A stretch of 46,801 bases of DNA from Yoonia sp. (GCF_014859355.1 NZ_JACUUJ010000023.1:1-46801); one strand, 5' to 3'. Positions 9,050-20,100 are shown, numbered from the stretch's first letter. Numbers and translations: made by a program. The notes: generated by a model from the sequence alone, not told the origin.

Positions 9050-9544
9050 TTAATTGGGCTTTGCTTTTTCAGCTTCTGCGCGGCGTGCCAGTTCTGTTCT
9101 GTAAAGTGCAATAAAATCAATCATTTCCAAGTTCAGCGCGGGGAAACCACCGTCGCGGGTGACATCGCTGACGATCCGGCGCAAGAACGGAAAGGTAATG
9201 CGCGGGCATTCGATCAGCAGATAGGGGTGCATCTGTTCATCTGGCACACCTTCCACATGGAAAACGCCAGCATATTCAATTTCCAACACAAAAAGCGGTT
9301 CGCCCTTTTCCTTTGTTTTGCTGGTGATGTTCAGCTTTGTGATCACCTCATACTGTTTTTCGGCGTTCCGCTTGCGTGCATCAAGGTTGACCTGCACCTG
9401 AATTTCCGGCTGTGCATCGCCCGACACACCCTTTTGGGCCAGAATATTTTCAAACGACATGTCGCGAATGTATTGCGCCAGCACGCGGCTTTTGACTTGG
9501 GTCTGTTCGGCGGGTTTCGCGCCGTTTTCTGGTGTCTCTGACAT
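9050..9544 (-). CDS. secB: protein-export chaperone SecB
   Basis: SecB is the tetrameric cytosolic chaperone that keeps precursors unfolded and passes them to SecA. The 164-residue product has the family core: RDMSFENILAQK near residue 28, FVLEIEYAGVFHVEGVP near 85-101, and LLIECPRITFPFLRRIVSDVTRDGGFPAL near 108-137. A hydrophilic, Lys/Glu/Ala-rich tail ends it. Convergent with dnaQ. Confidence 0.97.
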   Translation of the reverse strand: MSETPENGAKPAEQTQVKSRVLAQYIRDMSFENILAQKGVSGDAQPEIQVQVNLDARKRNAEKQYEVITKLNITSKTKEKGEPLFVLEIEYAGVFHVEGVPDEQMHPYLLIECPRITFPFLRRIVSDVTRDGGFPALNLEMIDFIALYRTELARRAEAEKAKPN

Positions 9545-9602
9545 TGGAAACTGCTCCGGTTGAATAAACTTGCTATGTTCCTAGCAGCCTATGGGGTGAG
9601 CC

Positions 9603-10076
9603 TCAATGCTGCGTCCAGCCTGATGGACGATGGGTTGGCTTTTTATCTGGTGTCACGTCTTCGAACTCTGCATCAATGACCCGGTCACGGGGGTGTTGCG
9701 GATGGTGTGATCCGGGTGATGCGGTGTTGATGTTCATCCGTGACCGAAGCCACAAAAACGCCTTGCGCCGGATACCCGGCACCAAAAGCGACAGCCCGGC
9801 GATATCTGTAAAAAAACCCGGCGTCAGCAGTAACGCGCCGGCAAACAGGATCATTGCGCCATTGGCCAGGGGTTCTGTTGGATCCTGCATGTCCGAAAAC
9901 GATCGTTGCAGTTTGGCAAACTCGCGCGAACCCTGTGTGCGCACCAGATACGACCCCGCGATTGCTGTCGCGAGCACGATCAAAAGTGTCCACCAAACCC
10001 CGATCAAACCGCCAACCTGTATGAAAAGCGCGATTTCGATCATCGGGACGATGATAAAAGCAATTAGAAGCCACAT
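9603..10076 (-). CDS. fxsA: FxsA family membrane protein
   Basis: FxsA is a small inner-membrane protein; overproduction of the E. coli protein is known to relieve F-plasmid exclusion of phage T7, but its basic role is unclear. The 157-residue product starts MWLLIAFIIVPMIEIALFIQVG and has two to three membrane segments, including ILFAGALLLTPGFFTDIAGL, the family signature. The tail after residue 110 is polar. I use the ATG at 10076 (AAAGG upstream) because earlier in-frame starts give a non-hydrophobic leader. It is divergent from the Tim44-like gene across 112 bases. Confidence 0.9.
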   Translation of the reverse strand: MWLLIAFIIVPMIEIALFIQVGGLIGVWWTLLIVLATAIAGSYLVRTQGSREFAKLQRSFSDMQDPTEPLANGAMILFAGALLLTPGFFTDIAGLSLLVPGIRRKAFLWLRSRMNINTASPGSHHPQHPRDRVIDAEFEDVTPDKKPTHRPSGWTQH

Positions 10077-10188
10077 TTGCGGAACCTTTCGTAACTTGTG
10101 CGGGGGGTAAGGTGGACTTGGCCCCGACGGTGACCTACATAAGGTTCGCATGGATGGGTTTCCATGGCTTGACGTGAAAGAGGTCCGA

Positions 10189-10851
10189 ATGAACTCTCCG
10201 ATTATTCAGCTTTTGGTGCTTGCGGGCATTGCTGTTTTTCTAATTCTGCGCTTGCGTGGTGTGCTTGGCACACGCGAAGGCTTTGAAAAGCCTGCCGTCA
10301 CGCGGACAGGTCCAGGAAGTCTTGGCAGAAAGCCGGAATTCGACGTCATAGAAGGTGGTCCTGATCTGGACATCACAGACCACGTTCCCGAGGGCTCAGA
10401 CCCCGCAAAAGCGCTAGCCGCGATCAAGCGCGCGGACCCGTCATTCAACGTCAGTGAATTTTTGGGCGGTGCGCGGGGTGCCTATGAAATGATCCTGATG
10501 GCCTTTGAAAATGGCGAATTGGACAATGTCGTGCCCTTCATTTCCGAAGATGTATATGAAGCGTTTTCAACTGTCGTCGATGATCGTCAGCAAAAGGGGC
10601 TGACCGTCGACGCGACCTTTATCGGGATCAGCGACATGAGCCTGAAAAACGCAACATTTGACGAAATGACCAAAGAGGCCGAGGTGACAGTAAGCTTCAA
10701 AAGTGAAATGACATCGGTTGTGCGCGACAAGGATGGCGCGGTCGTCGAAGGTAGCCCGAAAGAGATCAAGCGCCAAAAAGACACTTGGACCTTTGCGCGC
10801 AAGGTCGATTCCGACGATCCGAACTGGCGGCTTGTTGCCACGGATGCATGA
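10189..10851 (+). CDS. Tim44-domain protein (TimA-like)
   Basis: Bacterial relatives of mitochondrial Tim44 are found in Alphaproteobacteria. The 220-residue product has an N-terminal membrane anchor at about residues 4-24, a polar linker, and a C-terminal Tim44/NTF2-like domain from about residue 80 (GGARGAYEMILMAFENGE, then FISEDVYEAF). The ATG at 10189 has AGAGG about 6 bases upstream; a start 13 codons earlier lacks this. It is followed 9 bases later by mltA. The molecular role is not certain; a link to membrane protein assembly is inferred from the mitochondrial family. Confidence 0.88.
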   Translation: MNSPIIQLLVLAGIAVFLILRLRGVLGTREGFEKPAVTRTGPGSLGRKPEFDVIEGGPDLDITDHVPEGSDPAKALAAIKRADPSFNVSEFLGGARGAYEMILMAFENGELDNVVPFISEDVYEAFSTVVDDRQQKGLTVDATFIGISDMSLKNATFDEMTKEAEVTVSFKSEMTSVVRDKDGAVVEGSPKEIKRQKDTWTFARKVDSDDPNWRLVATDA

Positions 10852-10860
10852 TGCGGTGTG

Positions 10861-11811
10861 ATGGCTTATCTCACGTATAAACGCCTTGATTTCGATGACT
10901 TGAACGGATGGGCGGCGGATGATCTATCCGCCGCTTTTTCTGTTTTTAGCACGACATGCGCGGATATTGTTGACCCTGATTGGAAACATCTGTGTCACCT
11001 GGCCCAAGCAGGACCCGACCCCCGGCAATTCTTTGAAACCGAATTCCGCCCTGTGCTGATCGAAGATGGCGCGCCAACGCTGTTCACGGGATATTTTGAG
11101 CCAGAGCTATTGGGTGCGCGCCAGCAAGGCGGCGATTATCAGTGTCCCATATACGCGTTGCCTGATGATCTGTCATCGCGCAAACCCTATTATACGCGGC
11201 GCCAGATCGAACAGGACCAGGCTCTCGCAGGTAAAGGGCTGGAACTGGCGTGGCTGGCCGATCCGGTTGACGCGTTTTTTCTGCATGTGCAAGGGTCCGG
11301 CCGTATCCGCCTATCCGACGGGGATGTAATCCGCCTTGGTTTTGCGGGCAAGAACGGGCGCGCCTATACGTCAGTTGGTAAGGTGCTCGCGGATCGTGGA
11401 GTGGTTGCAGCAGACGGTATCTCGGCTGCGGTCATTCGTGATTGGGTGTGGGCCCACCCGGATGCAGGCCGTGCTCTGCTGTGGGAAAATCAAAGCTATG
11501 TCTTTTTTCGCGTCCTGAACGAAATTTCACCGGATGACGGCCCGCTGGGTGCGATGAACAGGTCAATCACGCCCGACCGGTCCATCGCGGTTGACCCTGC
11601 CTTTACGCCGCTGGGCGCGCCGGTGTGGATTGAAAAATATGGCGCTGACCCGATTAACCGCTTGATGATCGCGCAGGATACCGGGTCTGCCATCAATGGT
11701 GCGCAGCGCGCGGATATCTTTTTTGGCACTGGTGATGCCGCAGGCCAAAAGGCCGGGTCCATCAAGGATGGGGGCCGCATGGTTGTTCTGTTTCCCAAAG
11801 GACTGGTGTGA
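10861..11811 (+). CDS. mltA: membrane-bound lytic murein transglycosylase A (MltA) family
   Basis: MltA enzymes cut the glycan strands of peptidoglycan with formation of 1,6-anhydro ends. Visible are the MltA domain (TLFTGYFEPELLGARQ, then DAFFLHVQGSGRIRL) and the C-terminal 3D domain with RLMIAQDTGSAINGAQRADIFFG, whose Asp residues are the catalytic signature. The product is 316 residues. No signal peptide or lipobox can be seen at the N-terminus, and an in-frame TGA at 10849 rules out a longer form except for one GTG codon. This is unusual for a periplasmic enzyme. It overlaps smr by 1 base. Confidence 0.92.
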   Translation: MAYLTYKRLDFDDLNGWAADDLSAAFSVFSTTCADIVDPDWKHLCHLAQAGPDPRQFFETEFRPVLIEDGAPTLFTGYFEPELLGARQQGGDYQCPIYALPDDLSSRKPYYTRRQIEQDQALAGKGLELAWLADPVDAFFLHVQGSGRIRLSDGDVIRLGFAGKNGRAYTSVGKVLADRGVVAADGISAAVIRDWVWAHPDAGRALLWENQSYVFFRVLNEISPDDGPLGAMNRSITPDRSIAVDPAFTPLGAPVWIEKYGADPINRLMIAQDTGSAINGAQRADIFFGTGDAAGQKAGSIKDGGRMVVLFPKGLV

Positions 11812-12392
11812 TGCGTCGCCCCCGCCATCTGTCATCCGAGGAACGCGCACTGTGGGACCGTGTTGCTGATCGCGCAACGCCACTGGAACCGCAGCGCCAG
11901 CAGGCTGTGGTGGACCGCCCCAAGCTGAAGAAACCCGTCCCCCGGTCTGATCCGATGCCCGATTTTCGCGTTGGCCAATCTGCCGATATGACACGTCCAC
12001 ATGATCTTTCGCCACAATTGCCTGACCGGTTGGCACGTGCAACCATCAACATGGACCACAAGGCATTTGGCAAAATGACACGTGGTAAACTGAAGCCAGA
12101 GGCCCGGATCGACCTGCATGGCATGACTATGGCACAGGCGCATCCTGAACTGGTGGCTTTTATTCTGGGGTCACAGGCGCTGGGGCGGCGTTTGGTGCTG
12201 GTCATTACCGGCAAAGGCAAGGACCGCGACGATGGCGGCCCGATCCCGACCCGCTATGGCGTGTTGCGCCATCAGGTGCCGCAATGGCTGGCCCTGCCAC
12301 CCTTGGCGCAGGCGATTTTGCAGATTACCCCGGCGCATCTGAAACACGGCGGGCATGGTGCCTATTACGTTTACCTACGTCGCGGTAGGTAG
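11811..12392 (+). CDS. Smr domain protein
   Basis: A 193-residue protein with a basic, disordered first half and a C-terminal Smr (MutS2-related) domain: the signature DLHGMTMAQAHPELVAFI is at about residues 103-120, LVLVITGKG near 131-139 and HGAYYVYLRR at the end. Smr domains are known as nucleic-acid endonucleases or binding modules. The ATG overlaps the mltA stop (TGATG). The last 18 bases overlap the convergent MFS gene. Confidence 0.9.
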   Translation: MRRPRHLSSEERALWDRVADRATPLEPQRQQAVVDRPKLKKPVPRSDPMPDFRVGQSADMTRPHDLSPQLPDRLARATINMDHKAFGKMTRGKLKPEARIDLHGMTMAQAHPELVAFILGSQALGRRLVLVITGKGKDRDDGGPIPTRYGVLRHQVPQWLALPPLAQAILQITPAHLKHGGHGAYYVYLRRGR

Positions 12393-13610
12393 TTGCCGGA
12401 TCGCACGCTTGAGAGGGGCGATGCTGATCAACGCAGCCAGCAAAAAGGATGCGGCAAATACCAGCATCTGTTGTTCAAAGCCAAAACCAAGGTCAATCAA
12501 TACCCCTGACAGCCCTGGCCCGATTGCTGTGCCCAAGACCATCACGGCTGCAACCATTGACTTGATGGATCCGATGTTGCGTGTGCCAAAAAATTCGGCC
12601 CAGATTGCGATGGGCAGTGTCGCCTGCCCGCCACCTGCTATCCCCATCAGAACGACGGCGATGGCAGACCAAGCCGGGGTGGGCGCATACCAGTGCAGCG
12701 TAAAGGCAATGCACAACGGTAACAAATAGATCGGAAACAAGCGCCCGGCTCCAAATTTGTCGATCGCGGCACCATAGGCAAAAGATGATGTAACCAGCGC
12801 CACCGTGCCCAAGGGCAACATGGCAACAATACTCAAATGATCCCAGCCTTTGATTTCCGCGAAATGGACCTGGTGAAACCAGAACGATGTGCCAAACGCT
12901 GGAAAAAACAAAAGTGCTGGCATCAGGGACCAAAACAACGGATGGCGCAAAACGTCTTTGCGTGTCCAGTGTTTACAGTCCATCCCGACAACGTGATCCT
13001 CTGCCAGGCTGGATTGTGGTGTGCGTTCCAATCGCAACAACCGATAAAGGACGGGCATCAGCAATAAAGCGATGATGCCGGTCCCGAACCACAGTGTCTG
13101 CCAGGCGAAAAACCCCTTTAACCAAACAAGAGTTATCGGCATCGCCGCTTCTGCCAGCATGATCCCTAGCGATGCGATGGCCAGCGCACGTCCGCGGGTG
13201 GCGATGAACCAGCGCGCCATGGCAACAAGTGCCACGTGACTGACCATGCCCTGCCCGAAAAACCGCAATGCGAAAATCACGAAGGGCAACATGGCGGCAT
13301 AAGGGTTGATTGCCATGGCAAAGCATGATGATGCCAAAAGCCCGACCACCAGAATACCAAGTGTGCGAACGCGAAACTTGTCCACAAGCCCACCCATGAA
13401 AACCATCGCAACAGCAGAGGCGGCAGTGCTGAACATATAAATCAGCCCCCATTCACCATTTGACAGCCCGAATTCAGCCCGTATTTCGCCGCCAAACACA
13501 GCAATGAAAAACGTCTGGCCAAAGCTGGACAGCATGGTCAGTAGTGCGCCGACCAACAGAAATGGCGCATTGTCGCGGACGAACCGCACATATGTGGCAA
13601 AACCGATCAT
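12375..13610 (-). CDS. MFS transporter
   Basis: A 411-residue major facilitator superfamily permease with about 12 hydrophobic segments and a central polar loop near residues 200-225. The loop between segments 2 and 3 has the MFS motif A-like GGLVDKFRVRTLG at about 73-85. The substrate cannot be read from the sequence. It is a single gene, convergent with smr and with an 18-base overlap of coding ends. Confidence 0.88.
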   Translation of the reverse strand: MIGFATYVRFVRDNAPFLLVGALLTMLSSFGQTFFIAVFGGEIRAEFGLSNGEWGLIYMFSTAASAVAMVFMGGLVDKFRVRTLGILVVGLLASSCFAMAINPYAAMLPFVIFALRFFGQGMVSHVALVAMARWFIATRGRALAIASLGIMLAEAAMPITLVWLKGFFAWQTLWFGTGIIALLLMPVLYRLLRLERTPQSSLAEDHVVGMDCKHWTRKDVLRHPLFWSLMPALLFFPAFGTSFWFHQVHFAEIKGWDHLSIVAMLPLGTVALVTSSFAYGAAIDKFGAGRLFPIYLLPLCIAFTLHWYAPTPAWSAIAVVLMGIAGGGQATLPIAIWAEFFGTRNIGSIKSMVAAVMVLGTAIGPGLSGVLIDLGFGFEQQMLVFAASFLLAALISIAPLKRAIRQLPTAT

Positions 13611-13667
13611 GCGCCCTTATTGATTGCGAACGACGGGATGTAAAAGAACTAAATCAACCCGAAAGGA

Positions 13668-14972
13668 TCAAAGCACGTAGCGGCTAAGGTCGGTAGATCG
13701 GGACAGTTCGCCCAGATGCTTTTCAACAAAATCAGCATCAACAGCTATTTCGTCGCCACCCCGGTCAGGCGCGTTGAACGATAGATCCTCGAACACCCGT
13801 TCCATCACGGTGTAAAGCCTGCGCGCACCGATGTTTTCCACCGCCTCGTTCACCTCGGCTGCGATTTTTGCCAGTGCCGCGATGCCATCGGGGGTGAAGG
13901 TCACGATGACATCTTCGGTTTTCATCAAGGCAGAATATTGCCGCGTCAGCGCGTTGTCGGTTTCCGTCAGGATGCGCACGAAATCTTCCATCGTCAGCGC
14001 ACGTAATTCCACACGGATCGGCAGACGCCCCTGCAATTCGGGCAGCAGGTCCGACGGTTTGGCAACGTGGAACGCACCGGATGCAATAAACAGGATATGA
14101 TCGGTCTTGATCGGGCCGTGCTTGGTGGAAACGGTCGTGCCTTCGATCAGGGGAAGCAGATCACGTTGCACGCCTTCGCGCGACACATCCGCACCGCGCG
14201 CGTCGGCGCGGGCGCATACCTTGTCGATTTCGTCCAGAAACACGATGCCGCTTTGTTCGACCGCTTCCATTGCGGCCTTGGTCACGGTTTCATCATCCAG
14301 CAGCTTGTCTGCCTCATCCGCGATCAAGGCATCATAGCTTTCGGCCACGCTCAGGCGCTTTTTGACCGTCCGGCCTCCCATTTTGCCGAACAGTTCGCCC
14401 AGGTTCATCATGCCGCCCATGCCACCGGGCTGGCCGGGAATTTCAAAACCACCCAGCGGGTTTGACGTATCGGCCAGTTCAAGTTCGATCACCGTGTCAT
14501 CCAGTTCACCCGATTTCAGTTTCTTGCGAAACATCTCGCGGGTGGCGTCGCGGGCGTCGCTGCCGGCGATGGCGGTAATCACGCGTTCTTCGGCGGCGTG
14601 TTGCGCTTTGGCTTTGACGTCGTCGCGCATGTGTTCGCGGGTATCCAGAATGGCAGTATCAACCAGATCGCGAATGATCTGTTCTACATCACGGCCAACA
14701 TAGCCGACCTCGGTGAATTTTGTCGCCTCGACCTTGATGAACGGCGCGCGGGCAAGTTTTGCCAGACGGCGGGAAATTTCGGTTTTGCCGACGCCGGTCG
14801 GGCCGATCATCAGGATGTTTTTCGGGTAAACCTCGTCGCGCAGGTCGTCGCCCAATTGCTTGCGTCGCCAGCGGTTGCGCAGGGCGACCGCAACGGCGCG
14901 CTTGGCCTCTTTTTGGCCGATGATGAACCGGTCCAGTTCGGATACAATTTCACGGGGGGTCAGGTCTGTCAT
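13668..14972 (-). CDS. hslU: ATP-dependent protease ATPase subunit HslU
   Basis: HslU (ClpY) unfolds substrates and feeds them to the HslV peptidase. The 434-residue AAA+ protein begins [20 protein letters not shown], has Walker [10 protein letters not shown] near residue 60, a long I domain, Walker B FLDEIDKV near 250, and the C-terminal LSRYVL tail that docks into HslV. The ATG at 14972 has AAGGA 6 bases upstream; a start 21 codons earlier is not supported. It lies 8 bases after a membrane-protein gene that separates it from hslV. Confidence 0.97.
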   Translation of the reverse strand: MTDLTPREIVSELDRFIIGQKEAKRAVAVALRNRWRRKQLGDDLRDEVYPKNILMIGPTGVGKTEISRRLAKLARAPFIKVEATKFTEVGYVGRDVEQIIRDLVDTAILDTREHMRDDVKAKAQHAAEERVITAIAGSDARDATREMFRKKLKSGELDDTVIELELADTSNPLGGFEIPGQPGGMGGMMNLGELFGKMGGRTVKKRLSVAESYDALIADEADKLLDDETVTKAAMEAVEQSGIVFLDEIDKVCARADARGADVSREGVQRDLLPLIEGTTVSTKHGPIKTDHILFIASGAFHVAKPSDLLPELQGRLPIRVELRALTMEDFVRILTETDNALTRQYSALMKTEDVIVTFTPDGIAALAKIAAEVNEAVENIGARRLYTVMERVFEDLSFNAPDRGGDEIAVDADFVEKHLGELSRSTDLSRYVL

Positions 14973-14980
14973 GTCAGTCC

Positions 14981-16048
14981 TTACATCAAAGAAGGGGGAA
15001 GCCTGTGCAGGGGTACGATCCCAGGCATCAGGCACAAGATACGGGCGCGGATCCGTTCCCAGAACGCACCCAGCGATAGCAAGACAATACCAAGGATAAG
15101 CACGGTCAGCGCGGCGCCGTCACCATCCATCATCGTGGCGGCAAGGGCCACAATATAACCGATGGCCGCAATCAGAAACGAACGCCGGTCAATGACAATG
15201 GCGATCAGGGCAAAGAATGCCAGAAAACCCAGCAGGATTACATCAGCCAAAGCGGTATCGCTGTCCAAAAGCGTCAGGGCGACGGTATTCACAAGTGCGG
15301 GGGCCGCAACGACATGAAGCCAGAACCCGTTTGCGCTGCGACGGGTCACGCGGTGTGGGTCGCTCATGTCAAAGACCATCGCGATTCCAAAAACCACCAA
15401 CCCCAGCGCCAGCGTGATAAAGGCGAACGGCCCGCCAGCGGACAGCAGAAAAAGGTCACTAAAGCTTTCCACCCTGCCGCCGCGACTGGCCGTGAAAACG
15501 ATGGCCACGGCAAACAGGCCAACTGCGATCATCGCCATGGCGAAAGGCACGCGAAACCGCCACCAATAGGCCGCCAGCGTCAGCGTGGCCAGAAACAGCG
15601 GCAATGGCACGCTGGAATAGTCGTTTTGCGCAACCATAAAGGGCTGCATCATTCCCGACATGAACCCAAATGCGGCATTGCCGGCAAACATGACCGACAG
15701 CGCAATCGCAGGGGCTACCATGCGCCGTTTGCGGATAAAATATTCGGACAAAAGCCACAGCAAGACGCCGCCGATCGCTGCGATCATCATTGCATAGCGG
15801 GTCACATCGACAATTCTGTCGCCCAGCACCAATGACGCAACACCAAACCAGCCGAACCCCAGAATCATCAGGCCGATCACGATGAAAATTTCGTTGAACC
15901 CTTTGAACAGTTCGAACGGTTCGTCGCCTGCAGTCAGGTTTTCGCGCGCACCACGGCGGCTGTCGGCAAGGCTGACCAATGCGGCGGCCTGTTTTTCGCT
16001 TAGCAATCCGCTGCCAATCGCAGCGCGAAGATCGTCACGTTCGATCAT
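14981..16048 (-). CDS. DUF2157-like multi-pass membrane protein
   Basis: A 355-residue integral membrane protein. The first 45 residues are polar and resemble the N-terminal part of DUF2157 proteins ([17 protein letters not shown]), followed by roughly 9-10 hydrophobic segments. Function is unknown. It sits between hslV and hslU on the same strand: its ATG overlaps the hslV stop by 4 bases (ATGA), and hslU starts 8 bases after its stop, so the three are probably co-translated. The family assignment is by general likeness and should be treated as moderate. Confidence 0.78.
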   Translation of the reverse strand: MIERDDLRAAIGSGLLSEKQAAALVSLADSRRGARENLTAGDEPFELFKGFNEIFIVIGLMILGFGWFGVASLVLGDRIVDVTRYAMMIAAIGGVLLWLLSEYFIRKRRMVAPAIALSVMFAGNAAFGFMSGMMQPFMVAQNDYSSVPLPLFLATLTLAAYWWRFRVPFAMAMIAVGLFAVAIVFTASRGGRVESFSDLFLLSAGGPFAFITLALGLVVFGIAMVFDMSDPHRVTRRSANGFWLHVVAAPALVNTVALTLLDSDTALADVILLGFLAFFALIAIVIDRRSFLIAAIGYIVALAATMMDGDGAALTVLILGIVLLSLGAFWERIRARILCLMPGIVPLHRLPPSLM

Positions 16049-16599
16049 CCGATGCTTTCCACCGTCAGATTGCCGTTGGTGTAAACGCAGATATCGGCGG
16101 CGATTGCCATGGCGCGGCGGGCGATATCCTCGGCTGACAGGTCGGTGGTTATCAGGGCGCGCCCGGCGGCCAAGGCATAGTTGCCACCTGATCCAATGGC
16201 GGCAACGTCGTGTTCGGGTTCCAGCACATCGCCTGCGCCGGTAATGATCAACAATTCCTTGCCGTCGCTGACGATCAGAAACGCCTCCAGCTTTTGCAAA
16301 TACTTATCGGTGCGCCAGTCCTTGGCCAGTTCCACCGATGCGCGGGCCAATTGCCCCGGCGTTGCCTCCAGCTTTTTCTCAAGCCGTTCCAGCAGGGTGA
16401 AAGCATCAGCTGTCGATCCCGCAAATCCGGCGATCACATCCTGCCCGCCGGGCGACAGGCGACGCACCTTGCGGGCGGTGCCCTTGATCACGGTCTGGCC
16501 AAGGCTGACCTGACCGTCACCGGCGATAACCACCTTGCCACCCTTGCGCACCCCAATGATTGTTGTGCCGTGCCAGCCTGGGAATTGTTCGCTTGCCAT
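16045..16599 (-). CDS. hslV: ATP-dependent protease peptidase subunit HslV
   Basis: HslV (ClpQ) is the proteasome-like, threonine-type peptidase of the HslVU complex. The active-site motif [26 protein letters not shown] begins at residue 11, so the catalytic Thr is Thr12 and about 11 residues must be removed to expose it. The 184-residue length otherwise matches. [14 protein letters not shown] near residue 130 is also typical. Confidence 0.96.
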   Translation of the reverse strand: MASEQFPGWHGTTIIGVRKGGKVVIAGDGQVSLGQTVIKGTARKVRRLSPGGQDVIAGFAGSTADAFTLLERLEKKLEATPGQLARASVELAKDWRTDKYLQKLEAFLIVSDGKELLIITGAGDVLEPEHDVAAIGSGGNYALAAGRALITTDLSAEDIARRAMAIAADICVYTNGNLTVESIG

Positions 16600-16682
16600 C
16601 GTCCGCTCCTGTTTGTTGGGTCATATATGGCTGGGCGGCTGCGGCCAAACAACCCCGGCGCCGCGTCCGATGACCAGACATG

Positions 16683-16708
16683 AAAAGGGCGCCCCAAAAG
16701 GGACGCCC
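16683..16708 (-). terminator. Rho-independent terminator of trxA
   Basis: On the minus strand GGGCGTCCC-TTTT-GGGGCGCCC forms a 9-bp stem (one G-U pair) with a 4-base loop, followed directly by TTTTC. It lies 22 bases after the trxA stop. Confidence 0.85.
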
Positions 16709-16730
16709 GATGTCGCATATCCTTGGCGGA

Positions 16731-17051
16731 TCAGATCGATTCCTTGATCCAGCTTTCCAATGCGGCTTTTGGTGCGGCACCGGTTTTGTTTGATACGACC
16801 TGCCCGTCCTTGAAAAGGAACATCGCCGGAATACCGCGCACACCCATCTGGGCAGGCGCATTTGGGTTTTCGTCAACGTTTACTTTGACGATCTTCACCT
16901 TGCCCGCCATCTCGTTCGAGATTTCTTCCAAAGCGGGGCCGATCATGCGGCAGGGGCCACACCATTCGGCCCAAAAATCCACAACGACGGGGATGTTGGA
17001 CTGGCGCACTTCGGCGTCAAAGGTTGCGTCAGTTACAGCTACGGTGGCCAT
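16731..17051 (-). CDS. trxA: thioredoxin
   Basis: A 106-residue thioredoxin with the redox-active WCGPC motif at about residues 30-34 and the conserved cis-Pro stretch [14 protein letters not shown] near 70-83. The ATG at 17051 has AAGGAG 7 bases upstream. It follows addA by 59 bases on the same strand and has its own terminator. Confidence 0.97.
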   Translation of the reverse strand: MATVAVTDATFDAEVRQSNIPVVVDFWAEWCGPCRMIGPALEEISNEMAGKVKIVKVNVDENPNAPAQMGVRGIPAMFLFKDGQVVSNKTGAAPKAALESWIKESI

Positions 17052-17110
17052 CGGCTTACTCCTTGGCGATATATTATCTGTGCTGAACGTAGGCACGCGG
17101 TAAGCGATGG

Positions 17111-20100
17111 TCAAGGGATGGGCAAATTGGCCAGCGCACCCGAAAGCAGATCATCGGGCAGCAGTGTCAGCCGCCCTGACGCCGTCCAAAGGATCGCAAC
17201 TTGCACCGGCATGTCGGGGTAGATTTGCCCCAGTGCATGATGGTAAACCGCCATCTGGCGCAGCAAACCGGCGGGCGTTTGCGCCGGATCATCAGGGATG
17301 ACGGCGTTTGATTTGTAATCGACCGCTAAAATGCAGTCTGTCGCGATTAACAGACGATCAATCGCGCCGTGAATACGGCCAATACCGGGAATATCGGCTG
17401 TGATATCCACTTCGGTCAGTGCATTATCCGCCCACAGATGCGCCAGCGCAGGGTTATCCAGCAGGGAAATCACCTGTGCGACCAGCGCGGGGTCATCCTG
17501 TTCAATCAAACGCAGACCAAATTCCATCCGCTTGGCCGGCGCGATTACCGGCAGATGTTCCAATAGCCGGTGAATCAGCGTGCCACGGGCCATCGCGTCA
17601 GCATCATTCCCGGTCACGTCGCTTGGCAAGGTTTTTTCCCCAGGCAATTCAGACGGCGCGCGCGTCGCAACGCGGTCTGGAACAGGCAATGTGCCAAAGA
17701 CGGGCAGAGTGATGTCAGGTATCGCAGTTGATTGCGTCGTCACAAGCGTGCCGACGTCCCAATCCAGATGCGATACGCGCCGCACAGGCAAATCACCTGC
17801 CTTCGCATCATAAACACCGCAGCCGTCCATCCCGCTGGCCACGATATTATGCCAACTGTCATCATCTTCCTTGATATTCCCTGCCGCGCCAACGATCAGC
17901 CATTTTTCAGCCCGCGTCATGGCAACGTAAAGCAGGCGCAACCGTTCACGGGCCTGTTTGGCGACAACCAGGTCACGCAGATTGGTCACGGCGGGCGCGC
18001 TTTCTGCTTTGGGGGTTTTCCAGACGACATGTTCGCCATGTTCGCCAGCGGGCAGCAGCTCTGCCTTGATGTCGGTCTTGGGTTGCACGGTGTCGGGCAG
18101 AATGACGATGGGCGATTCCAAGCCCTTGGCACCATGGACAGTCATCACACGAATTTGGTCGCTTTGGCTGTCCATCTGGCGCTTGACTTGCAGATCGTCG
18201 GTTTCCATCCAGATCAGAAAGCCCGTCAGGCTGGGGACACCGGTGTTTTCATAAGCGAGGGCCTGGCTCAGGAGCGCGTCAATCCCGTCTTCGGCTTCCG
18301 GCCCCAGACGTCCCAGCAGGTTGCGCCGCCCGTCGTGCCGGGTCAGGATGCGTTCGATCAGGTCATAGGGGCGCAGGAAATCGGCCTCTCGACGTAGATC
18401 ATGCAGGATTTCCAATGTTTCAGGGTAATCCCCGCTGCGCAGCGCGGGCCACAGATGGCCCTTTTCCGGGCGGTGATGCGCCAATGTGAACAGGTCTTGT
18501 TCCGACCAGCCAAACAGAGGCGAGCGGAGCGTCGCAGCCAGTGACAGATCATCCTCTGGCAAGGCTAGAAAACTCAACAACGCGGCCAAGTCCTTGACCG
18601 CCAGCTCGGCCCCCACGCGCAAACGATCGGCGCCCGCGATTTTCAGACCTGCAGCTTTGCAGGCGCGGATGATCTCGGCGAAAAGGTCTGACCGGCGCTG
18701 GACAAGGATCAGGAAATCGCCCTCGCTGATCGGACGGCGCTGAAAGACACCGGTTTCGCCGATTTCAACAGGGATCGTTTCCTGCGCGATCATACGTTTT
18801 ATCTGCCCTGCAATCCGCGCCGCCATCAGCACATTATGGTCCTGTGTGCCGGGCTGATCGACGGGATCCCACCAGTTGCCGCTGTCGTCATTGCCCGCCT
18901 TTTCAATCGGTGGCCAAAGATCGACGCGGCCCGGCATCGCGTCCTTGAATGCAATATGGTTCAGTTCATCGTCCATCCCCGCCGCGCGGTCGCCGGTAAA
19001 GGTTGCATCAACCACGGACAGGATTGCCTGCGATGACCGGAAAGAATGATCCAGCGATGTGACAACAAAGGGTTTCTGCACGGCGCGATGGGATGCATGA
19101 AACAGGTTTTTCATCTGGTTAAATGCCGCCGGGTCGGCACCTTGGAACGAATAGATCGACTGTTTCTTGTCACCTACGACAAAAACCGTGCGTTCCCTGT
19201 CAGACCGCGCGCCGATGCCTGCGGCAAATTCCTGTGTCAGGCGTTCGATCACCGCCCATTGGGTCGGGCTGGTGTCCTGCGCTTCGTCCACCAGCAGGTG
19301 ATCAATGCCGCCATCCAACCGGAACAGCACCCATTGGGCGACGCCCGGATCGGTCAGCAGCGCGCGCGCCTTGCGGATCAGATCATCAAAATCCAGCGCA
19401 CCCATCGCCAGCTTGCGCGCCTCATATGCCGGAACAAAGGCCTGGCCAAACCGATAGATGACCAGTGTGCGTTCAAGTGCCTGTAAAGCAAGCCGGTCTT
19501 TGCGTGCGGATTCCACGCGGATCATCAGCGGTTCAATCGTTTCCATCAGGTCGCTGTGGGCCGTGCGCGTCGCCTTTGTGGGGAACGATCCTACCTTTGC
19601 ACCAAAGGGGTTTTTTGTGCCTTCACCAAACAAAAACACAGTTTCCAACGTTTGCAGGTCGCGCAATGTCGGGTGGTCGCCGGGGCAGAACCCGGCCAAA
19701 GCGGTTGCCGCCTTTTGGTCATTTGTGCTGCCTGTCGCGCAAGCCGTGCGCAGGTCGGCGATTGCGGGGATACTGTCGGCGTCAAAAACCTGCGCTATCA
19801 GGCTTTGCGGTGTCAGTGTTGGATCAACACCAAGAAATTCGCAAATCACATCCCTTGAGGTTTCGCATGCGAAACTATCCCGCTTTGCCGCCACCTCGGC
19901 CGTCAGTCTCGCCAGATCAGCGCCGGTAAACAGCGCCAGCAGGTCATGCACGGCCTGTGAATCTACGCCCGTGACCAGTGTATCCATCACTTCTTCGCGC
20001 AAAAGCTGCGCATCGCGGTCTTCCATTTCGCGAAATTGCGGGCTGACGCCCGCTTCTAGCGGAAAACGGCGCAGGATACCGGCACAGAACGAATGGATCG

